From contig NZ_CP053564.1 of assembly GCF_013155125.1 (NCBI RefSeq), positions 2,673,501 to 2,737,500 of the forward strand: a DNA stretch of 64,000 nucleotides. The letters run 5' to 3'. A program made the position numbers and the translations under genes. The DNA comes from Pseudonocardia broussonetiae. Lineage in GTDB: Bacteria; Actinomycetota; Actinomycetes; Mycobacteriales; Pseudonocardiaceae. A model generated the notes under the pieces. It worked only from the letters and a program-made list of their open reading frames with translations, did not search any database and was not told the DNA's origin. Below, piece after piece: positions 34,920 through 44,032 of the stretch; positions within the stretch are counted from its first letter, which is position 1; each line of letters begins with the position of its first letter.

Positions 34920-35276
34920 GTGCTGAGCGTGAGGCGGTGTTCACGGACCGGGTGCACCGAGCTCGCGGTGGCCACGCTCACCTACGTCTACGCCGACTCC
35001 ACGGCCGTCGTCGGGCCGCTCGCCACGCAGGCCGAGCCGCACTCCTACGACCTGTGCAACCGGCACGCCCACCGCCTCACCGCCCCCCGGGGCTGGGAGG
35101 TCGTGCGGTTCGAGGGCGAGTTCGCCCCGCCGCAGCACTCCAGCGACGACCTCACGGCGCTCGCCGAGGCCGTCCGCGAGGCGGGCCGGGCCGACCGCCC
35201 CGTCGAGCACGCCCCGGTCGCGGGCACCGGCCGCCGCGGTCACCTGCGCGTCCTGCCGGGGCCGTCCGAGTCCTGA
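34920..35276 (+). CDS. DUF3499 family protein
   Basis: 118-residue conserved actinobacterial protein (Rv3258c position). Two cysteine pairs are visible: RRCSRTGC near the N-terminus and a single later Cys-His group DLCNRHAHRL, suggesting a small zinc-binding fold (C, C, C, H). The tail is variable. It is always near whiB2 and the phosphomannomutase gene, implying a link to wall or division biology, but no function is known to me. GTG 34920 is supported by the leaderless promoter. Confidence 0.85.
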   Translation: MLSVRRCSRTGCTELAVATLTYVYADSTAVVGPLATQAEPHSYDLCNRHAHRLTAPRGWEVVRFEGEFAPPQHSSDDLTALAEAVREAGRADRPVEHAPVAGTGRRGHLRVLPGPSES

Positions 35277-35287
35277 CGGGGCGTCGA

Positions 35288-35300
35288 TAGGCTCACCCCC
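35288..35300 (+). promoter_or_regulatory. Leaderless promoter of the phosphomannomutase gene
   Basis: TAGGCT (35288-35293), 7 nt, ATG 35301. Same geometry as fbiA. Confidence 0.55.
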
Positions 35301-36659
35301 ATGAGGGACCTCTCCGCCGTCATCAAGGCCTACGACATCCGCGGTGTGGTCGGGGAGGGCGTCGACGAGCCGACGGTCCGCGCGATCGGCGCCGCGCTCG
35401 CCCGCCTGCTGCGCTCCGAGGACGCCGCGACCACCGCGGTCGTGGTCGGCCACGACATGCGCGACTCGTCGCCGTCGCTGGCCGCCGCCTTCGCCGGAGG
35501 CGTCACCGACCAGGGCCTCGACGTCGTCCACATCGGCCTGGCCAGCACCGACCAGCTCTACTTCGCCTCGGGCCGGCTGCACCTGCCGGGCGCGATGTTC
35601 ACCGCGAGCCACAACCCGGCGAAGTACAACGGCATCAAGCTCTGCCGCGCGGGCGCGACGCCGATCGGGCAGGACACCGGTCTGGCGGCGATCCGCGAGG
35701 CCGTCGAGCAGGGCGTCCCCGACGGCCCGGGCGGCGGCACGGAGACCCGCCGCGACGTGCTCGCCGACTACGCCGCGTACCTCCGCGAGCTCGTCGACCT
35801 GTCCGGGAGCCGCCCGCTGCGCGTGGTCGTCGACGCCGGCAACGGGATGGGCGGGCACACGGTCCCCGCCGTGCTGGGCGAGCCGATCGACGTCGTGCCG
35901 CTGTACTTCGAGCTCGACGGCAGCTTCCCCAACCACGAGGCCAACCCGCTCGAGCCGGCCAACCTCGTCGACCTGCAGAAGGCCGTCGTCGCGGAGGGGG
36001 CCGACCTCGGCCTGGCCTTCGACGGCGACGCCGACCGCTGCTTCGTCGTCGACGAGCGGGGCGAGCCGGTGAGCCCGAGCGCGATCACCGCGCTGGTCGC
36101 GGTGCGCGCGCTGGCCGTCACCCCCGGAGCCACGGTGATCCACAACTGCATCACCTCGAACGCGGTGCCCGAGATCGTCGCCGAGCACGGCGGCACGCCG
36201 GTGCGCACCCGCGTGGGGCACTCCTTCATCAAGCAGACGATGGCCGACACCGGTGCGGTGTTCGGCGGCGAGCACTCGGCGCACTACTACTTCCGCGACT
36301 TCTGGAAGGCCGACTCCGGCATGCTCGCCGCGCTGCACGTGCTCGCCGAGCTCGGCGCCTCCGGCGGCACCGCGTCGGAGCTGATGCGCGACTTCGAGCG
36401 CTACGCGGCGTCCGGCGAGGTCAACTCGACCGTCGCCGACGTGCCCGGCCGGATCGAGGCCGTGCGCGCGGCGTACACCGCGCGCGAGGGCGTCGAGACC
36501 GACGAGCTCGACGGTCTCACCGTCCGGCTGCCCGACCGCTCCTGGTTCAACCTGCGCCCGTCGAACACCGAGCCGCTGCTGCGGCTCAACGTGGAGGCGG
36601 CCGACGACGCGGCCGTCGCCCGGCTGCGCGACGAGGTGCTGGCCGTGGTCCGGGCCTGA
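35301..36659 (+). CDS. manB: Phosphomannomutase/phosphoglucomutase (ManB)
   Basis: Interconverts mannose-6-phosphate and mannose-1-phosphate. The 452-residue alpha-D-phosphohexomutase has all four signature loops: the phosphoserine loop TASHNPAKYNG, the metal loop DGDADRC, the sugar loop GGEHSAHYYFRDFWKADSG, and the phosphate loop RPSNTEPLLRLNVEA. With ManA upstream and the guanylyltransferase at 26 kb it completes the route to GDP-mannose. Equivalent to Rv3257c. Confidence 0.95.
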   Translation: MRDLSAVIKAYDIRGVVGEGVDEPTVRAIGAALARLLRSEDAATTAVVVGHDMRDSSPSLAAAFAGGVTDQGLDVVHIGLASTDQLYFASGRLHLPGAMFTASHNPAKYNGIKLCRAGATPIGQDTGLAAIREAVEQGVPDGPGGGTETRRDVLADYAAYLRELVDLSGSRPLRVVVDAGNGMGGHTVPAVLGEPIDVVPLYFELDGSFPNHEANPLEPANLVDLQKAVVAEGADLGLAFDGDADRCFVVDERGEPVSPSAITALVAVRALAVTPGATVIHNCITSNAVPEIVAEHGGTPVRTRVGHSFIKQTMADTGAVFGGEHSAHYYFRDFWKADSGMLAALHVLAELGASGGTASELMRDFERYAASGEVNSTVADVPGRIEAVRAAYTAREGVETDELDGLTVRLPDRSWFNLRPSNTEPLLRLNVEAADDAAVARLRDEVLAVVRA

Positions 36660-36674
36660 TACCGCACGCGCGGT

Positions 36675-36693
36675 GACCGGGAACGACCCGGTC
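36675..36693. terminator. Hairpin after manB
   Basis: GACCGGG-AACGA-CCCGGTC, a perfect 7-bp stem between manB and the Trm112-like gene. It could terminate or attenuate transcription; no T-run. Confidence 0.45.
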
Positions 36694-36759
36694 GGCCCCG
36701 GCGCCCGCGCCCGCGCACTGGCAGAGTCGAGAGAGACCACCCCTCCAGGAGGAGACGAC

Positions 36760-36969
36760 GTGACCGTCAAGCTCGACCCCCAGCTGATGGACATCCTCGC
36801 CTGCCCGTCCGACGACCACGCGCCGCTGCGCGCGGGCACGCCGGCCGACCCGGAGGCGGACGTGCTGACCTGCACGGCGTGCGGTCGCGGCTACCCGGTC
36901 GTCGACGGCATCCCGGTCCTGCTGCTGGAGGAGGCCACCCCACCGGTGGCCCCCGGGGAACAGGGCTAG
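36760..36969 (+). CDS. Trm112-family zinc-ribbon-like protein
   Basis: 69-residue protein of the Trm112/UPF0434 family. It shows DPQLMDILACPSDDHAPL, then LTCTACGRGYPVVDGIPVLLLEEA. The second CxxC is intact but the first pair has only one Cys (CPSDDH), as in many bacterial members that may not bind zinc. GTG 36760 has AGGAGG 6 nt upstream; an upstream in-frame GTG at 36673 lies in the hairpin and is rejected. Its stop TAG abuts the next gene's ATG directly. Confidence 0.88.
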   Translation: MTVKLDPQLMDILACPSDDHAPLRAGTPADPEADVLTCTACGRGYPVVDGIPVLLLEEATPPVAPGEQG

Positions 36970-38064
36970 ATGCTCGACGACACGCTGCTGGCCGACCCGC
37001 GGGCCCTGGCGGCGCTCGACACGCGCGGGGTCCTGCGGTCCGCCGCCACGGCGGGCGCGCAGGTGCGATCGGCCGCCCACGGCGCGCAGGAGGCGGGCGT
37101 CGCCGACCTCGGGGGCGCGAGGCCGCGCGCCCTGGTGCTGGTCCGCAGGCCGGGGGCGTCGACGTCCTCGTCCGCGCTGCTCGCCGCGCTCCTCGGCCCG
37201 GCGTGCCCGGTGCCGGTCGTCGTCGCCGAGTCGGTGCCGAGCTGGATCGGGCCGCTCGACGTGGTCGTCGCGCACACCGACGAGGCCACCGACGTCGAGC
37301 TCGCCGACTCCGTCGCGCGCTCGGTGCGCCGCGGGGCCGAGGTCGTGCTGTCGGCCCCCGGTGACGGCCCGGTCGCCTCGGCCGGCGCGGGCCGGATGCG
37401 GCTGGTGGAGCCGCGGATCCCGGTGCCGCCCGGTCTCGACCTGCCGCGCGCGCTCGCCGTCGGCCTCGCCGTGCTGCGCGCGCTGGGGCTGCTCACCGCG
37501 CCGCTGGACCCCGGGATGGACGTCCTCGCCGACCTGCTCGACGCCGAGGCGGAGCGCAACCAGCCCGGCCACGAGCCGTTCATGAACCCGGCCAAGTCGC
37601 TCGCGCTGCGCCTGGCCGAGCACACGCCGCTGCTGTGGGGCACCGACCCGCTGGGCACCGCCGTCGCGCGGCACGCCGCGACCTCGCTGGCCACCCACGC
37701 CGGCGTCGTCGCGCACGCCGGGGACGTGGGCGAGGGGGTCGCCGCCTCCGGGCTGCTGCGCGCGCTCGACCGCACCGGCGGCGCCCGCGACGTCTTCCAC
37801 GACCCGTTCGACGACCCCGCCGACGGCAGCGAGCCACCGCCGCCGAGGCTGGTGCTGGTGGCCACGGAGGAGGACGATCCGGGGCAGGCGGTGCTGCGTC
37901 GCACCGGTCGCACGCTGCCCGACGGGGACGTGCTGCACCCCGTCGACGAGGTCGCCCGCGGCACTCCGCACTCCGCGCTGCTGCGGGCGGCGCTGCTGGC
38001 CTCGCGCGTGGACGTCGCCTCCGTCTACCTGGGGCTGGCCACCCGCACCATCGAACCCGCCTGA
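36970..38064 (+). CDS. SIS-domain phosphosugar isomerase-like protein (TobH type)
   Basis: 364-residue protein with the layout of the bifunctional phosphoglucose/phosphomannose isomerase family: VRSAAHGAQEAGVADLGGARPRALVLV at the N-terminus and a C-terminal PGI-like segment (PADGSEPPPPRLVLVATEEDDPGQAVL). SIS catalytic residues are weakly conserved, so it may be regulatory. It sits between phosphomannomutase and ManA as in Rv3256c. ATG follows the Trm112 stop without a gap. Confidence 0.82.
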   Translation: MLDDTLLADPRALAALDTRGVLRSAATAGAQVRSAAHGAQEAGVADLGGARPRALVLVRRPGASTSSSALLAALLGPACPVPVVVAESVPSWIGPLDVVVAHTDEATDVELADSVARSVRRGAEVVLSAPGDGPVASAGAGRMRLVEPRIPVPPGLDLPRALAVGLAVLRALGLLTAPLDPGMDVLADLLDAEAERNQPGHEPFMNPAKSLALRLAEHTPLLWGTDPLGTAVARHAATSLATHAGVVAHAGDVGEGVAASGLLRALDRTGGARDVFHDPFDDPADGSEPPPPRLVLVATEEDDPGQAVLRRTGRTLPDGDVLHPVDEVARGTPHSALLRAALLASRVDVASVYLGLATRTIEPA

Positions 38065-38087
38065 CGACCGACTGGAGCACCGGCGCC

Positions 38088-39293
38088 GTGGAGCTGCTGG
38101 ACAACCCCGTGCGGCCCTACTCGTGGGGCTCGCGCACCGTCATCGCCGACCTGCTGGGCGAGGAGGTCCCCTCCCCGCACCCGCAGGCCGAGCTGTGGCT
38201 GGGCGCGCACCCCGGCGCCCCGTCGCACCTGGTCGGCGTCGACGGCACCCGGACCTCGCTGCTCGACGCGATCACCGCCGACCCGGCGGGACGGCTCGGC
38301 GCCTACCGCGCCGAGCGGTGGGAGGGGCGGCTGCCGTTCCTGTTCAAGGTGCTCGCCGCCGACGAGCCGCTGTCGCTGCAGGCGCACCCGAGCGCGGCGC
38401 AGGCGGCGGAGGGCTACGCCCGCGAGGACGCGGCGGGCCTCGACCGCGGGGCCCCCGACCGCAACTACCGCGACCCGCACCACAAGCCCGAGCTCGTCTG
38501 CGCGCTCACCGAGTTCGACGCGCTCGTCGGGTTCCGGGAGCCGACGGCCACCGTCGCACTGCTGCGCGCGCTCGACGTCGACGCGCTCGCCGCGCACGCC
38601 GAGCTCCTCGCGGCCCAGCCCGACCACCACGGCCTGCGCGCGCTGTTCACGACGTGGATCACGCTGCCGCAGTCCTCGCTCGACGCGCTCGTGCCGGCGC
38701 TGCAGGAGGGCTGCGTGCGGCTCGCCGGGGCGTCGGAGGAGTTCAGCGCGGAGGCCCGCACGGTCCTGGAGCTCTCCGAGCGCTACCCCGGCGACGCGGG
38801 CGTGCTCGCCGCGCTGCTGCTGCACCGGGTCACGCTCGCGCCGGGGGAGGCCCTGTACCTGCCCGCGGGCAACCTGCACGCCTACCTGTCCGGGGCGGCC
38901 GTCGAGCTGATGGCCAACTCCGACAACGTGCTGCGCGGCGGCCTCACCCCCAAGCACGTCGACGTCCCCGAGCTGCTGCGGGTCCTCGACTTCACCGCCC
39001 CGGTCTGCCCGGTCCTGCACGGCGAGTCCGACGGTGGGTGGATCCGCTACGACACCCCCGCGCACGAGTTCCGGCTGCGCCGGTTCGAGGGCGGGCCCGA
39101 CGACGTCCGGGTGCCCGGTGACGGCCCGCGCATCCTGCTCTGCACCGCGGGCGCGGCGTCGGTGCGCAGTGCCGGTAACGACCTGTCGGTCAAGCGCGGC
39201 GGGTCGGTCTGGATCGACGACGAGGACGGCGAGGTCGTCGTGACGGCGCGCGCCGAGGGCACCCAGCTCTTCCTGGCGGGCGACGGTCTCTGA
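38088..39293 (+). CDS. manA: Mannose-6-phosphate isomerase, class I
   Basis: Zn-dependent isomerisation of fructose-6-phosphate and mannose-6-phosphate. The 401-residue type I enzyme shows NPVRPYSWGSRTVIADLLGE, AELWLGAHPGAPS, the zinc-ligand loop LSLQAHPSAAQA and DPHHKPELVCALTEFDALVGFR, then GNLHAYLSGAAVELMANSDNVLRGGLTPKHVD. Start GTG 38088 with a weak GGAG before it. End of the manB-Trm112-SIS-manA run. Confidence 0.95.
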   Translation: MELLDNPVRPYSWGSRTVIADLLGEEVPSPHPQAELWLGAHPGAPSHLVGVDGTRTSLLDAITADPAGRLGAYRAERWEGRLPFLFKVLAADEPLSLQAHPSAAQAAEGYAREDAAGLDRGAPDRNYRDPHHKPELVCALTEFDALVGFREPTATVALLRALDVDALAAHAELLAAQPDHHGLRALFTTWITLPQSSLDALVPALQEGCVRLAGASEEFSAEARTVLELSERYPGDAGVLAALLLHRVTLAPGEALYLPAGNLHAYLSGAAVELMANSDNVLRGGLTPKHVDVPELLRVLDFTAPVCPVLHGESDGGWIRYDTPAHEFRLRRFEGGPDDVRVPGDGPRILLCTAGAASVRSAGNDLSVKRGGSVWIDDEDGEVVVTARAEGTQLFLAGDGL

Positions 39294-39356
39294 CCCGGCC
39301 GACCGGGCCCGCGCTGGGTAGTGTGCTGCCCCGTCGAGCGGTGAGCGGGAGGCGTC

Positions 39357-40268
39357 GTGGCGGGACACGGTGGTACGCGGGCGATCGTGGCGGCGCTGCT
39401 CGCCAACGCGGGGATCGCGGCGGCGAAGTTCGTCGGCTGGCTGATCACCGGGTCGTCGTCGATGCTGGCGGAGTCCGTGCACTCGGTCGCCGACACCTCC
39501 AACCAGGGACTGCTGCTGCTCGGCGGCCGGCAGGCGAAGCGCGCGGCCACCGCGGAGCACCCCTTCGGCTACGGTCGCGACCGCTACTTCTACTCGTTCG
39601 TCGTGGCGCTGCTGCTGTTCACGCTCGGCTCGGTGTTCGCGCTCTACGAGGGCATCCACAAGCTGGAGTCGCACGAGCCGCTCACCTCGCCGTTGGTGGC
39701 CGTGGCGATCCTCGTCATCGCGATCGGGCTGGAGTCGTACTCGTTCCGCACCGCGGTCACCGAGTCGCGTCCGCTCAAGGGCGGCGGCACGTGGTGGCAG
39801 TTCATCCGCCAGTCGAAGGTGCCCGAGCTGCCCGTCGTGCTGCTGGAGGACTTCGGCGCGCTGATCGGGCTGGTCCTGGCGCTGCTCGGCGTCGGCCTGA
39901 CCGTGCTCACCGGCAACTCCGTCTTCGACGCGCTGGGCACGATCGGGATCGGCCTGCTGCTCGGCGCCATCGCGATCATCCTCATCGTCGAGATGAAGTC
40001 GCTGCTGATCGGCGAGGGCGCCACCGGGCCGGTGCTCTCCCGCATCACCGACGGCCTCGTCGGCGGCGACGTGCACGTCCGCACCCAGTACATCGGGCCG
40101 GAGGAGCTGCTCGTCGCGGCGAAGATCGCGCTGACGCCCGGGCTCCCGGTGGAGGCCGTCGCCCGCGCCATCGACGCCGCCGAGGGCCGCGTCCGCGCCG
40201 CCGTACCGGACGCCCGGCTGATCTACCTGGAGCCCGATCTGGACCGCACCCGCACCGCACCGGTCTGA
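39357..40268 (+). CDS. Cation diffusion facilitator transporter
   Basis: 303-residue CDF-family efflux protein, about six helices. TM2 carries the metal site in SSSMLAESVHSVADTSNQ (H and D pair) and TM5 its partner in LLEDFGALIGLVLALLG. The cytoplasmic C-terminal domain ends VRAAVPDARLIYLEPD. Helix 2 reads H-S-V-A-D rather than H-x-x-x-D with added Asp, so zinc or manganese specificity is unsure. GGGAGG lies 5 nt before GTG 39357. Confidence 0.9.
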   Translation: MAGHGGTRAIVAALLANAGIAAAKFVGWLITGSSSMLAESVHSVADTSNQGLLLLGGRQAKRAATAEHPFGYGRDRYFYSFVVALLLFTLGSVFALYEGIHKLESHEPLTSPLVAVAILVIAIGLESYSFRTAVTESRPLKGGGTWWQFIRQSKVPELPVVLLEDFGALIGLVLALLGVGLTVLTGNSVFDALGTIGIGLLLGAIAIILIVEMKSLLIGEGATGPVLSRITDGLVGGDVHVRTQYIGPEELLVAAKIALTPGLPVEAVARAIDAAEGRVRAAVPDARLIYLEPDLDRTRTAPV

Positions 40269-40302
40269 CGCGCCAGCGGGTGACACCGCGCCCGCCTCTC
40301 CG

Positions 40303-40315
40303 TACGTTGCCGGTC
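40303..40315 (+). promoter_or_regulatory. Leaderless promoter of the APC transporter
   Basis: TACGTT (40303-40308), 7 nt, ATG 40316. Confidence 0.5.
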
Positions 40316-41827
40316 ATGGCGGTGAGGGACAGGCAGAACGGGATCATGCGCACGAAGTCGGTGGAGCAGTCCATCGCCGACACCGACGAGCCGGACACCA
40401 AGCTCCGCAAGGACCTCGGGACCTGGGACCTCATCGTCTTCGGCGTCGCGGTCGTCGTCGGCGCGGGGATCTTCACCCTGGCCGCGAGCACGGCGGGCGA
40501 CGTCGCGGGGCCCTCGGTGTCGCTGGCGTTCGTGCTGGCCGCGGTCGCCTGCGGGCTCGCCGCGCTCTGCTACGCCGAGTTCGCCTCGACGGTGCCGGTG
40601 GCCGGCAGCGCCTACACGTTCTCCTACGCGACCTTCGGCGAGTTCGTCGCCTGGATCATCGGCTGGGACCTCGTCCTGGAGTTCGCCGTCGGCTCCGCGG
40701 TGGTGTCCAAGGGCTGGTCGGAGTACCTGGCCACGGTGTTCGGCCAGTTCGGCCTCGACGTGCCGACGTCGTTCTCGCTGGGCTGGCTCACGTTCGACTG
40801 GGGCGCGCTGCTGCTCGTCGCCGGGCTCGCGACGCTGCTGGTGCTGGGCACGAAGCTGTCGAGCCGCGTGAGCCTGGTCTTCACCACGATCAAGGTGCTG
40901 ATCGTGCTGCTGGTGATCGTCGTCGGGCTGATGTACGTCAACCCGGCCAACTACTCGCCGTTCGTCCCGCCGCCGGCGGAGGGCGGCGACGCCGAGGGCG
41001 GCATCACGCAGTCGCTGCTGTCGCTGTTCGGCGGCGAGAGCGGCAGCGTCTACGGCATCTACGGGCTGCTGGCCGCGGCGTCGCTGGTGTTCTTCGCGTT
41101 CATCGGCTTCGACGTCGTGGCCACCACCGCGGAGGAGACGAAGGAGCCGCAGAAGGCCCTGCCGCGCGGCATCCTCGGCTCGCTGGTGATCGTCACGGTC
41201 CTCTACGTCGGCGTCGCGCTCGTCCTGACGGGGATGGTGCCCTACACCGAGCTGCAGACCGCCGACGACGGCACGCGCGCCACGCTCGCCACCGCGTTCG
41301 CCTCGCTCGGCGTCGACTGGGCGGCCACCGTCATCGCGATCGGCGCGCTCGTCGGGCTCACGACCGTCGTCATGGTGCTGATGCTCGGGCAGATCCGGGT
41401 GCTGTTCGCGATGTCGCGCGACGGCCTGCTCCCGCGCGCGCTGTCGCGCACCGGCGAGCGCGGCACCCCCGCGCGGGCGACGCTGCTGGTCGGGGTCGTC
41501 GTCGCCGCCGTGGCGACGTTCTTCCCGGCGGGCGACCTCGAGCAGATGGTCAACATCGGCACCCTGTTCGCGTTCGTGCTCGTCTCCGTCGGGGTCGTCG
41601 TGCTGCGGCGCACCCGCCCGGACCTGCCCCGCGCGTTCCGGACCCCGCTCGTGCCGCTGGTGCCGGTCCTCGCGGTGCTGGCCTGCCTGTGGCTGATGCT
41701 CAACCTGTCGGTGGAGACCTGGCTGCGGTTCATCGTCTGGATGGCCGTCGGCGTGGTCGTCTACTTCGCCTACGGCCGCCACCACTCCCGGCTCGCCGAG
41801 CGGATCGGCCGCGGCGAGACGGGTTGA
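40316..41827 (+). CDS. APC-family (cationic) amino acid permease
   Basis: Membrane transporter of 503 residues, about 12-14 helices. Consensus LGTWDLIVFGVAVVVGAGIFTL starts helix 1 with the substrate-binding GAG, and GSAYTFSYATFGEFVAWIIGWDLVLEF is typical of cationic amino acid (CAT) transporters. The order relative to manA matches Rv3253c. A 75-residue lobe with acidic/glycine residues (GGDAEGGITQ) lies between helices. ATG 40316 is set by the leaderless promoter; ATG 40346 is a shorter option. Confidence 0.92.
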   Translation: MAVRDRQNGIMRTKSVEQSIADTDEPDTKLRKDLGTWDLIVFGVAVVVGAGIFTLAASTAGDVAGPSVSLAFVLAAVACGLAALCYAEFASTVPVAGSAYTFSYATFGEFVAWIIGWDLVLEFAVGSAVVSKGWSEYLATVFGQFGLDVPTSFSLGWLTFDWGALLLVAGLATLLVLGTKLSSRVSLVFTTIKVLIVLLVIVVGLMYVNPANYSPFVPPPAEGGDAEGGITQSLLSLFGGESGSVYGIYGLLAAASLVFFAFIGFDVVATTAEETKEPQKALPRGILGSLVIVTVLYVGVALVLTGMVPYTELQTADDGTRATLATAFASLGVDWAATVIAIGALVGLTTVVMVLMLGQIRVLFAMSRDGLLPRALSRTGERGTPARATLLVGVVVAAVATFFPAGDLEQMVNIGTLFAFVLVSVGVVVLRRTRPDLPRAFRTPLVPLVPVLAVLACLWLMLNLSVETWLRFIVWMAVGVVVYFAYGRHHSRLAERIGRGETG

Positions 41828-41829
41828 GT

Positions 41830-41870
41830 ATTCCTTGCCAGGCATATAACCGGCGAGGTATGTTCGACGG
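41830..41870 (+). promoter_or_regulatory. ArsR-gene promoter with inverted-repeat operator
   Basis: -35 TTGCCA (41835-41840), 18-nt spacer, -10 TATGTT (41859-41864), 6 nt to GTG 41871. ATTCCTTGCC (41830-41839) and GGCGAGGTAT (41852-41861) form an imperfect inverted repeat (8 of 10) separated by 12 bases, overlapping both hexamers: a likely autoregulatory ArsR site. Confidence 0.6.
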
Positions 41871-42218
41871 GTGACGTTCGACGTGCTCGCCGAGCCGGTG
41901 CGCCGGCGGATCCTGGACCTGCTCCGGGAGCGCCCGCGGCCGGTCGGGGAGCTCACCGAGGCCCTCGGGCTGAGCCAGCCCGGCACGTCCAAGCACCTGC
42001 GGGTGCTGCGCGAGGCCGGGCTCGTCCGCGTGCGCGCGGAGGCCCAGCGGCGCTTCTACGAGCTCGACCCGGCCCCGCTGGCCGAGATCGACGCCTGGCT
42101 GGCCCCCTACCGCTGGATGTGGGCCGACCGCCTCGACCTGCTCGAGCGCCACCTCGACACCCCACGCCCGCTCGACACCGCACGCCCACTCGACGCAGTC
42201 GACGAGGAGACGCCGTGA
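41871..42218 (+). CDS. ArsR-family winged-helix regulator
   Basis: 115-residue repressor of the SRPBCC-linked ArsR class: FDVLAEPVRRRILDLLRERPRPVGELTEALGLSQPGTSKHLRVLREAGLVRVRAEAQRRFYEL. It lacks metal-site cysteines, so it is not a metal sensor. The stop overlaps the SRPBCC gene start (GTGA). The pair ArsR-SRPBCC is common in actinobacteria; ligand unknown. Its C-terminal tail has a short direct repeat (RPLDTARPLDA). Confidence 0.9.
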   Translation: MTFDVLAEPVRRRILDLLRERPRPVGELTEALGLSQPGTSKHLRVLREAGLVRVRAEAQRRFYELDPAPLAEIDAWLAPYRWMWADRLDLLERHLDTPRPLDTARPLDAVDEETP

Positions 42219-42928
42219 ACCCCATCCTGACCAGGTCCGACGGCCGCTCGGTGCTCCGCATGGAGCGCCGGCTCGCCCACCCGCCCGAGCGCGTGTGGCC
42301 CGCGCTCGTCGAACCCGAGCGCCTCGCGGACTGGTTCCCCAGCACCGCGACGATCGAGCAGCGCGTCGGCGGGAGGGTGGAGTTCGGGTTCGGTGCCGAC
42401 GGCACCGTCACCGACCTCGATCCGCCCCGGCTGATCGCGTTCACCTGGGACACCGACCACCTGCGCTTCGAGCTGCGCCCCGACGGCGACGGCTCGGTCC
42501 TGCTGCTCACCCACGCCTTCGACGACGGCCCGGGCGCCGCGAGCTTCGCCGCCGGATGGCACACCTGCCTGGCCGCGCTGGGCCTCGTGCTCGACGGGCG
42601 GCCCGGCGAGGACCCGGGGCTCGACCACCGCGCGCTGCACGAGGAGTACGTCGACGTGCTGGGCCTGCTGGAGCCCGTCGTCACCGAGACGCAGGGCGGG
42701 TGGGAGGTCGCGCTGGAGCGCCAGCTCGTGCACCCGCCCGAGGTCGTCGCACCGCTCGTCGCCGGGCTGGACGGGCGATGGGAGCTGCCGGAGGGCACGG
42801 GGCACGGCGCCCGCGTGCGGCACTCGCGCACCGCCGCCACCGCGCAGGAGCGCGACCGCGCGCGGGTCGAGGTGCCCGCCGCCGTCGCCGCGCTGGTCGA
42901 CCGGCTCCCGGTGGCGCAGCACGCCTGA
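42215..42928 (+). CDS. SRPBCC (AHSA1-like) domain protein
   Basis: 237-residue START-like protein. The fold signature is MERRLAHPPERVWPALVEPERLADWFP, then GGRVEFGFG and LIAFTWDTDHLRFELRPDG, typical of Aha1/CalC relatives. The last 80 residues form a second partial helical segment (PPEVVAPLVAGLDGRWELPEG). It probably binds a hydrophobic ligand and is expressed with its ArsR partner. GTG 42215 overlaps the ArsR stop. Its stop (42926-42928) is almost adjacent to the large repeat locus. Confidence 0.87.
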   Translation: MNPILTRSDGRSVLRMERRLAHPPERVWPALVEPERLADWFPSTATIEQRVGGRVEFGFGADGTVTDLDPPRLIAFTWDTDHLRFELRPDGDGSVLLLTHAFDDGPGAASFAAGWHTCLAALGLVLDGRPGEDPGLDHRALHEEYVDVLGLLEPVVTETQGGWEVALERQLVHPPEVVAPLVAGLDGRWELPEGTGHGARVRHSRTAATAQERDRARVEVPAAVAALVDRLPVAQHA

Positions 42929-42929
42929 C

Positions 42930-44032
42930 GCCGATCTCCTGGTCACACTCTCGACGATCACCCCACGAACCGGGCATCTTTGGTCTCCCGCACGCCGGAC
43001 TCGCGCGGGCGACCAGAAGGTGCGCAATGGGGCGCGGGGGGCGTGGGCGCGGGGGCGCGGGGGCGTGGGCGCGGGGGGCGTGGGCGCGGCCCGACGCGCC
43101 GTCCGCGATGGCAGTGGCCCGCTCGGACCGGCGCCGGGCCGGTGATCACCGAAAGCGCACCGCCACGGCCCCGCCGACGACCCCCACGTCACACTCCCGG
43201 CGATCACGGGTAGGTGATCGTCGGGACCGCGCCTTCACGGCCCCCGCGGCGACCTCCTGGTCACACTCCCGGCGATCACGCGCCGGTGATCGCCGGGACC
43301 GCACCGCCACGGCCCCCGCGGCGACCTCCTGGTCGCACTCTCGACGATCACCACACCGACCGCGCGAACTCCGCGCCCATCCGCGTTCAGCGCATGCCCG
43401 GGCGCGCGTGGGAGACCAGAACGTGCGCAGTCGGGCGCCGGGTACGCGGGCGCGGCCCGACGCGCCGTCCGAGCGATGGCGGAGGCCCGCTCAGACCGGC
43501 TCCTGGCCGGTGATCACCGAAAGCGCACCGCCACGGCCCCGCCGACGACCCCCACGTCACACTCCCGGCGATCACGGGTAGGTGATCGTCGGGACCGCGC
43601 CCTCACAGCCCCTGCGGCGACCCCCACGTCACACTCCCGGCGATCACGGGCCGGTGATCGTCGGGACCGCGCCCTCACGGCCACCCCCGCGGCGACCTCC
43701 TGGTCACACTCTCGACGATCACCCCACGAACCGCGCATCTTTGGTCTCCCGCGCACGCCGGACGCGCGCGGGAGACCAGAAGGTGCGCAATCGGGCGCGG
43801 GGGGCGCGGGCGCGGGGGGTGTGGGCGCGGCCCGACGCGCCGTCCGACGCGCCGTCCGCGACGGTAAGGGCCCGCTCCCACCGGCGCAGGGCCGGTGATC
43901 ACCGAAAGCGCACCGCCACGGCCCCGCCGACGACCCCCACGTCACACTCCCGGCGATCACGCGCCGGTGATCGCCGAAACCGCACCGCCACGGCCCCCGC
44001 GGCGACCTCCTGGTCACACTCTCGACGATCAC
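42930..44032. repeat. 66-bp element locus 3 with linkers (reverse orientation)
   Basis: About 1.2 kb between convergent genes (SRPBCC and kinase). Eight units, starting 43142, 43214, 43286, 43510, 43582, 43654 (69 bp), 43895 and 43967, plus a 32-bp partial at 42930-42961. Orientation is opposite to that at 11 and 54 kb. They come as groups of 2-3 separated by 6-bp spacers (GGGTAG, GCGCCG, GGGCCG), giving a 72-bp period. Groups are joined by 150-180 bp linkers holding a hairpin (GGTCTCCCGCGC with its complement, as at 43742-43776) and G/C-rich low-complexity tracts. Reading frames stay open by composition; no start, Shine-Dalgarno or protein family supports a gene. Confidence 0.88.

Noticed and set aside
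36673..36759. 29-residue extension of the Trm112-like protein
   Set aside because: It would start inside a hairpin, while GTG 36760 has a perfect AGGAGG at normal distance.
43476..43898. Long open frame through the 43-kb repeats giving repeated DHRKRTATAPP-type peptides
   Set aside because: The frame is open because 66 and 6 are multiples of 3 and the DNA is GC-rich. The same units occur in both orientations and with 34-bp spacers elsewhere, and no ribosome binding site or known family supports it.
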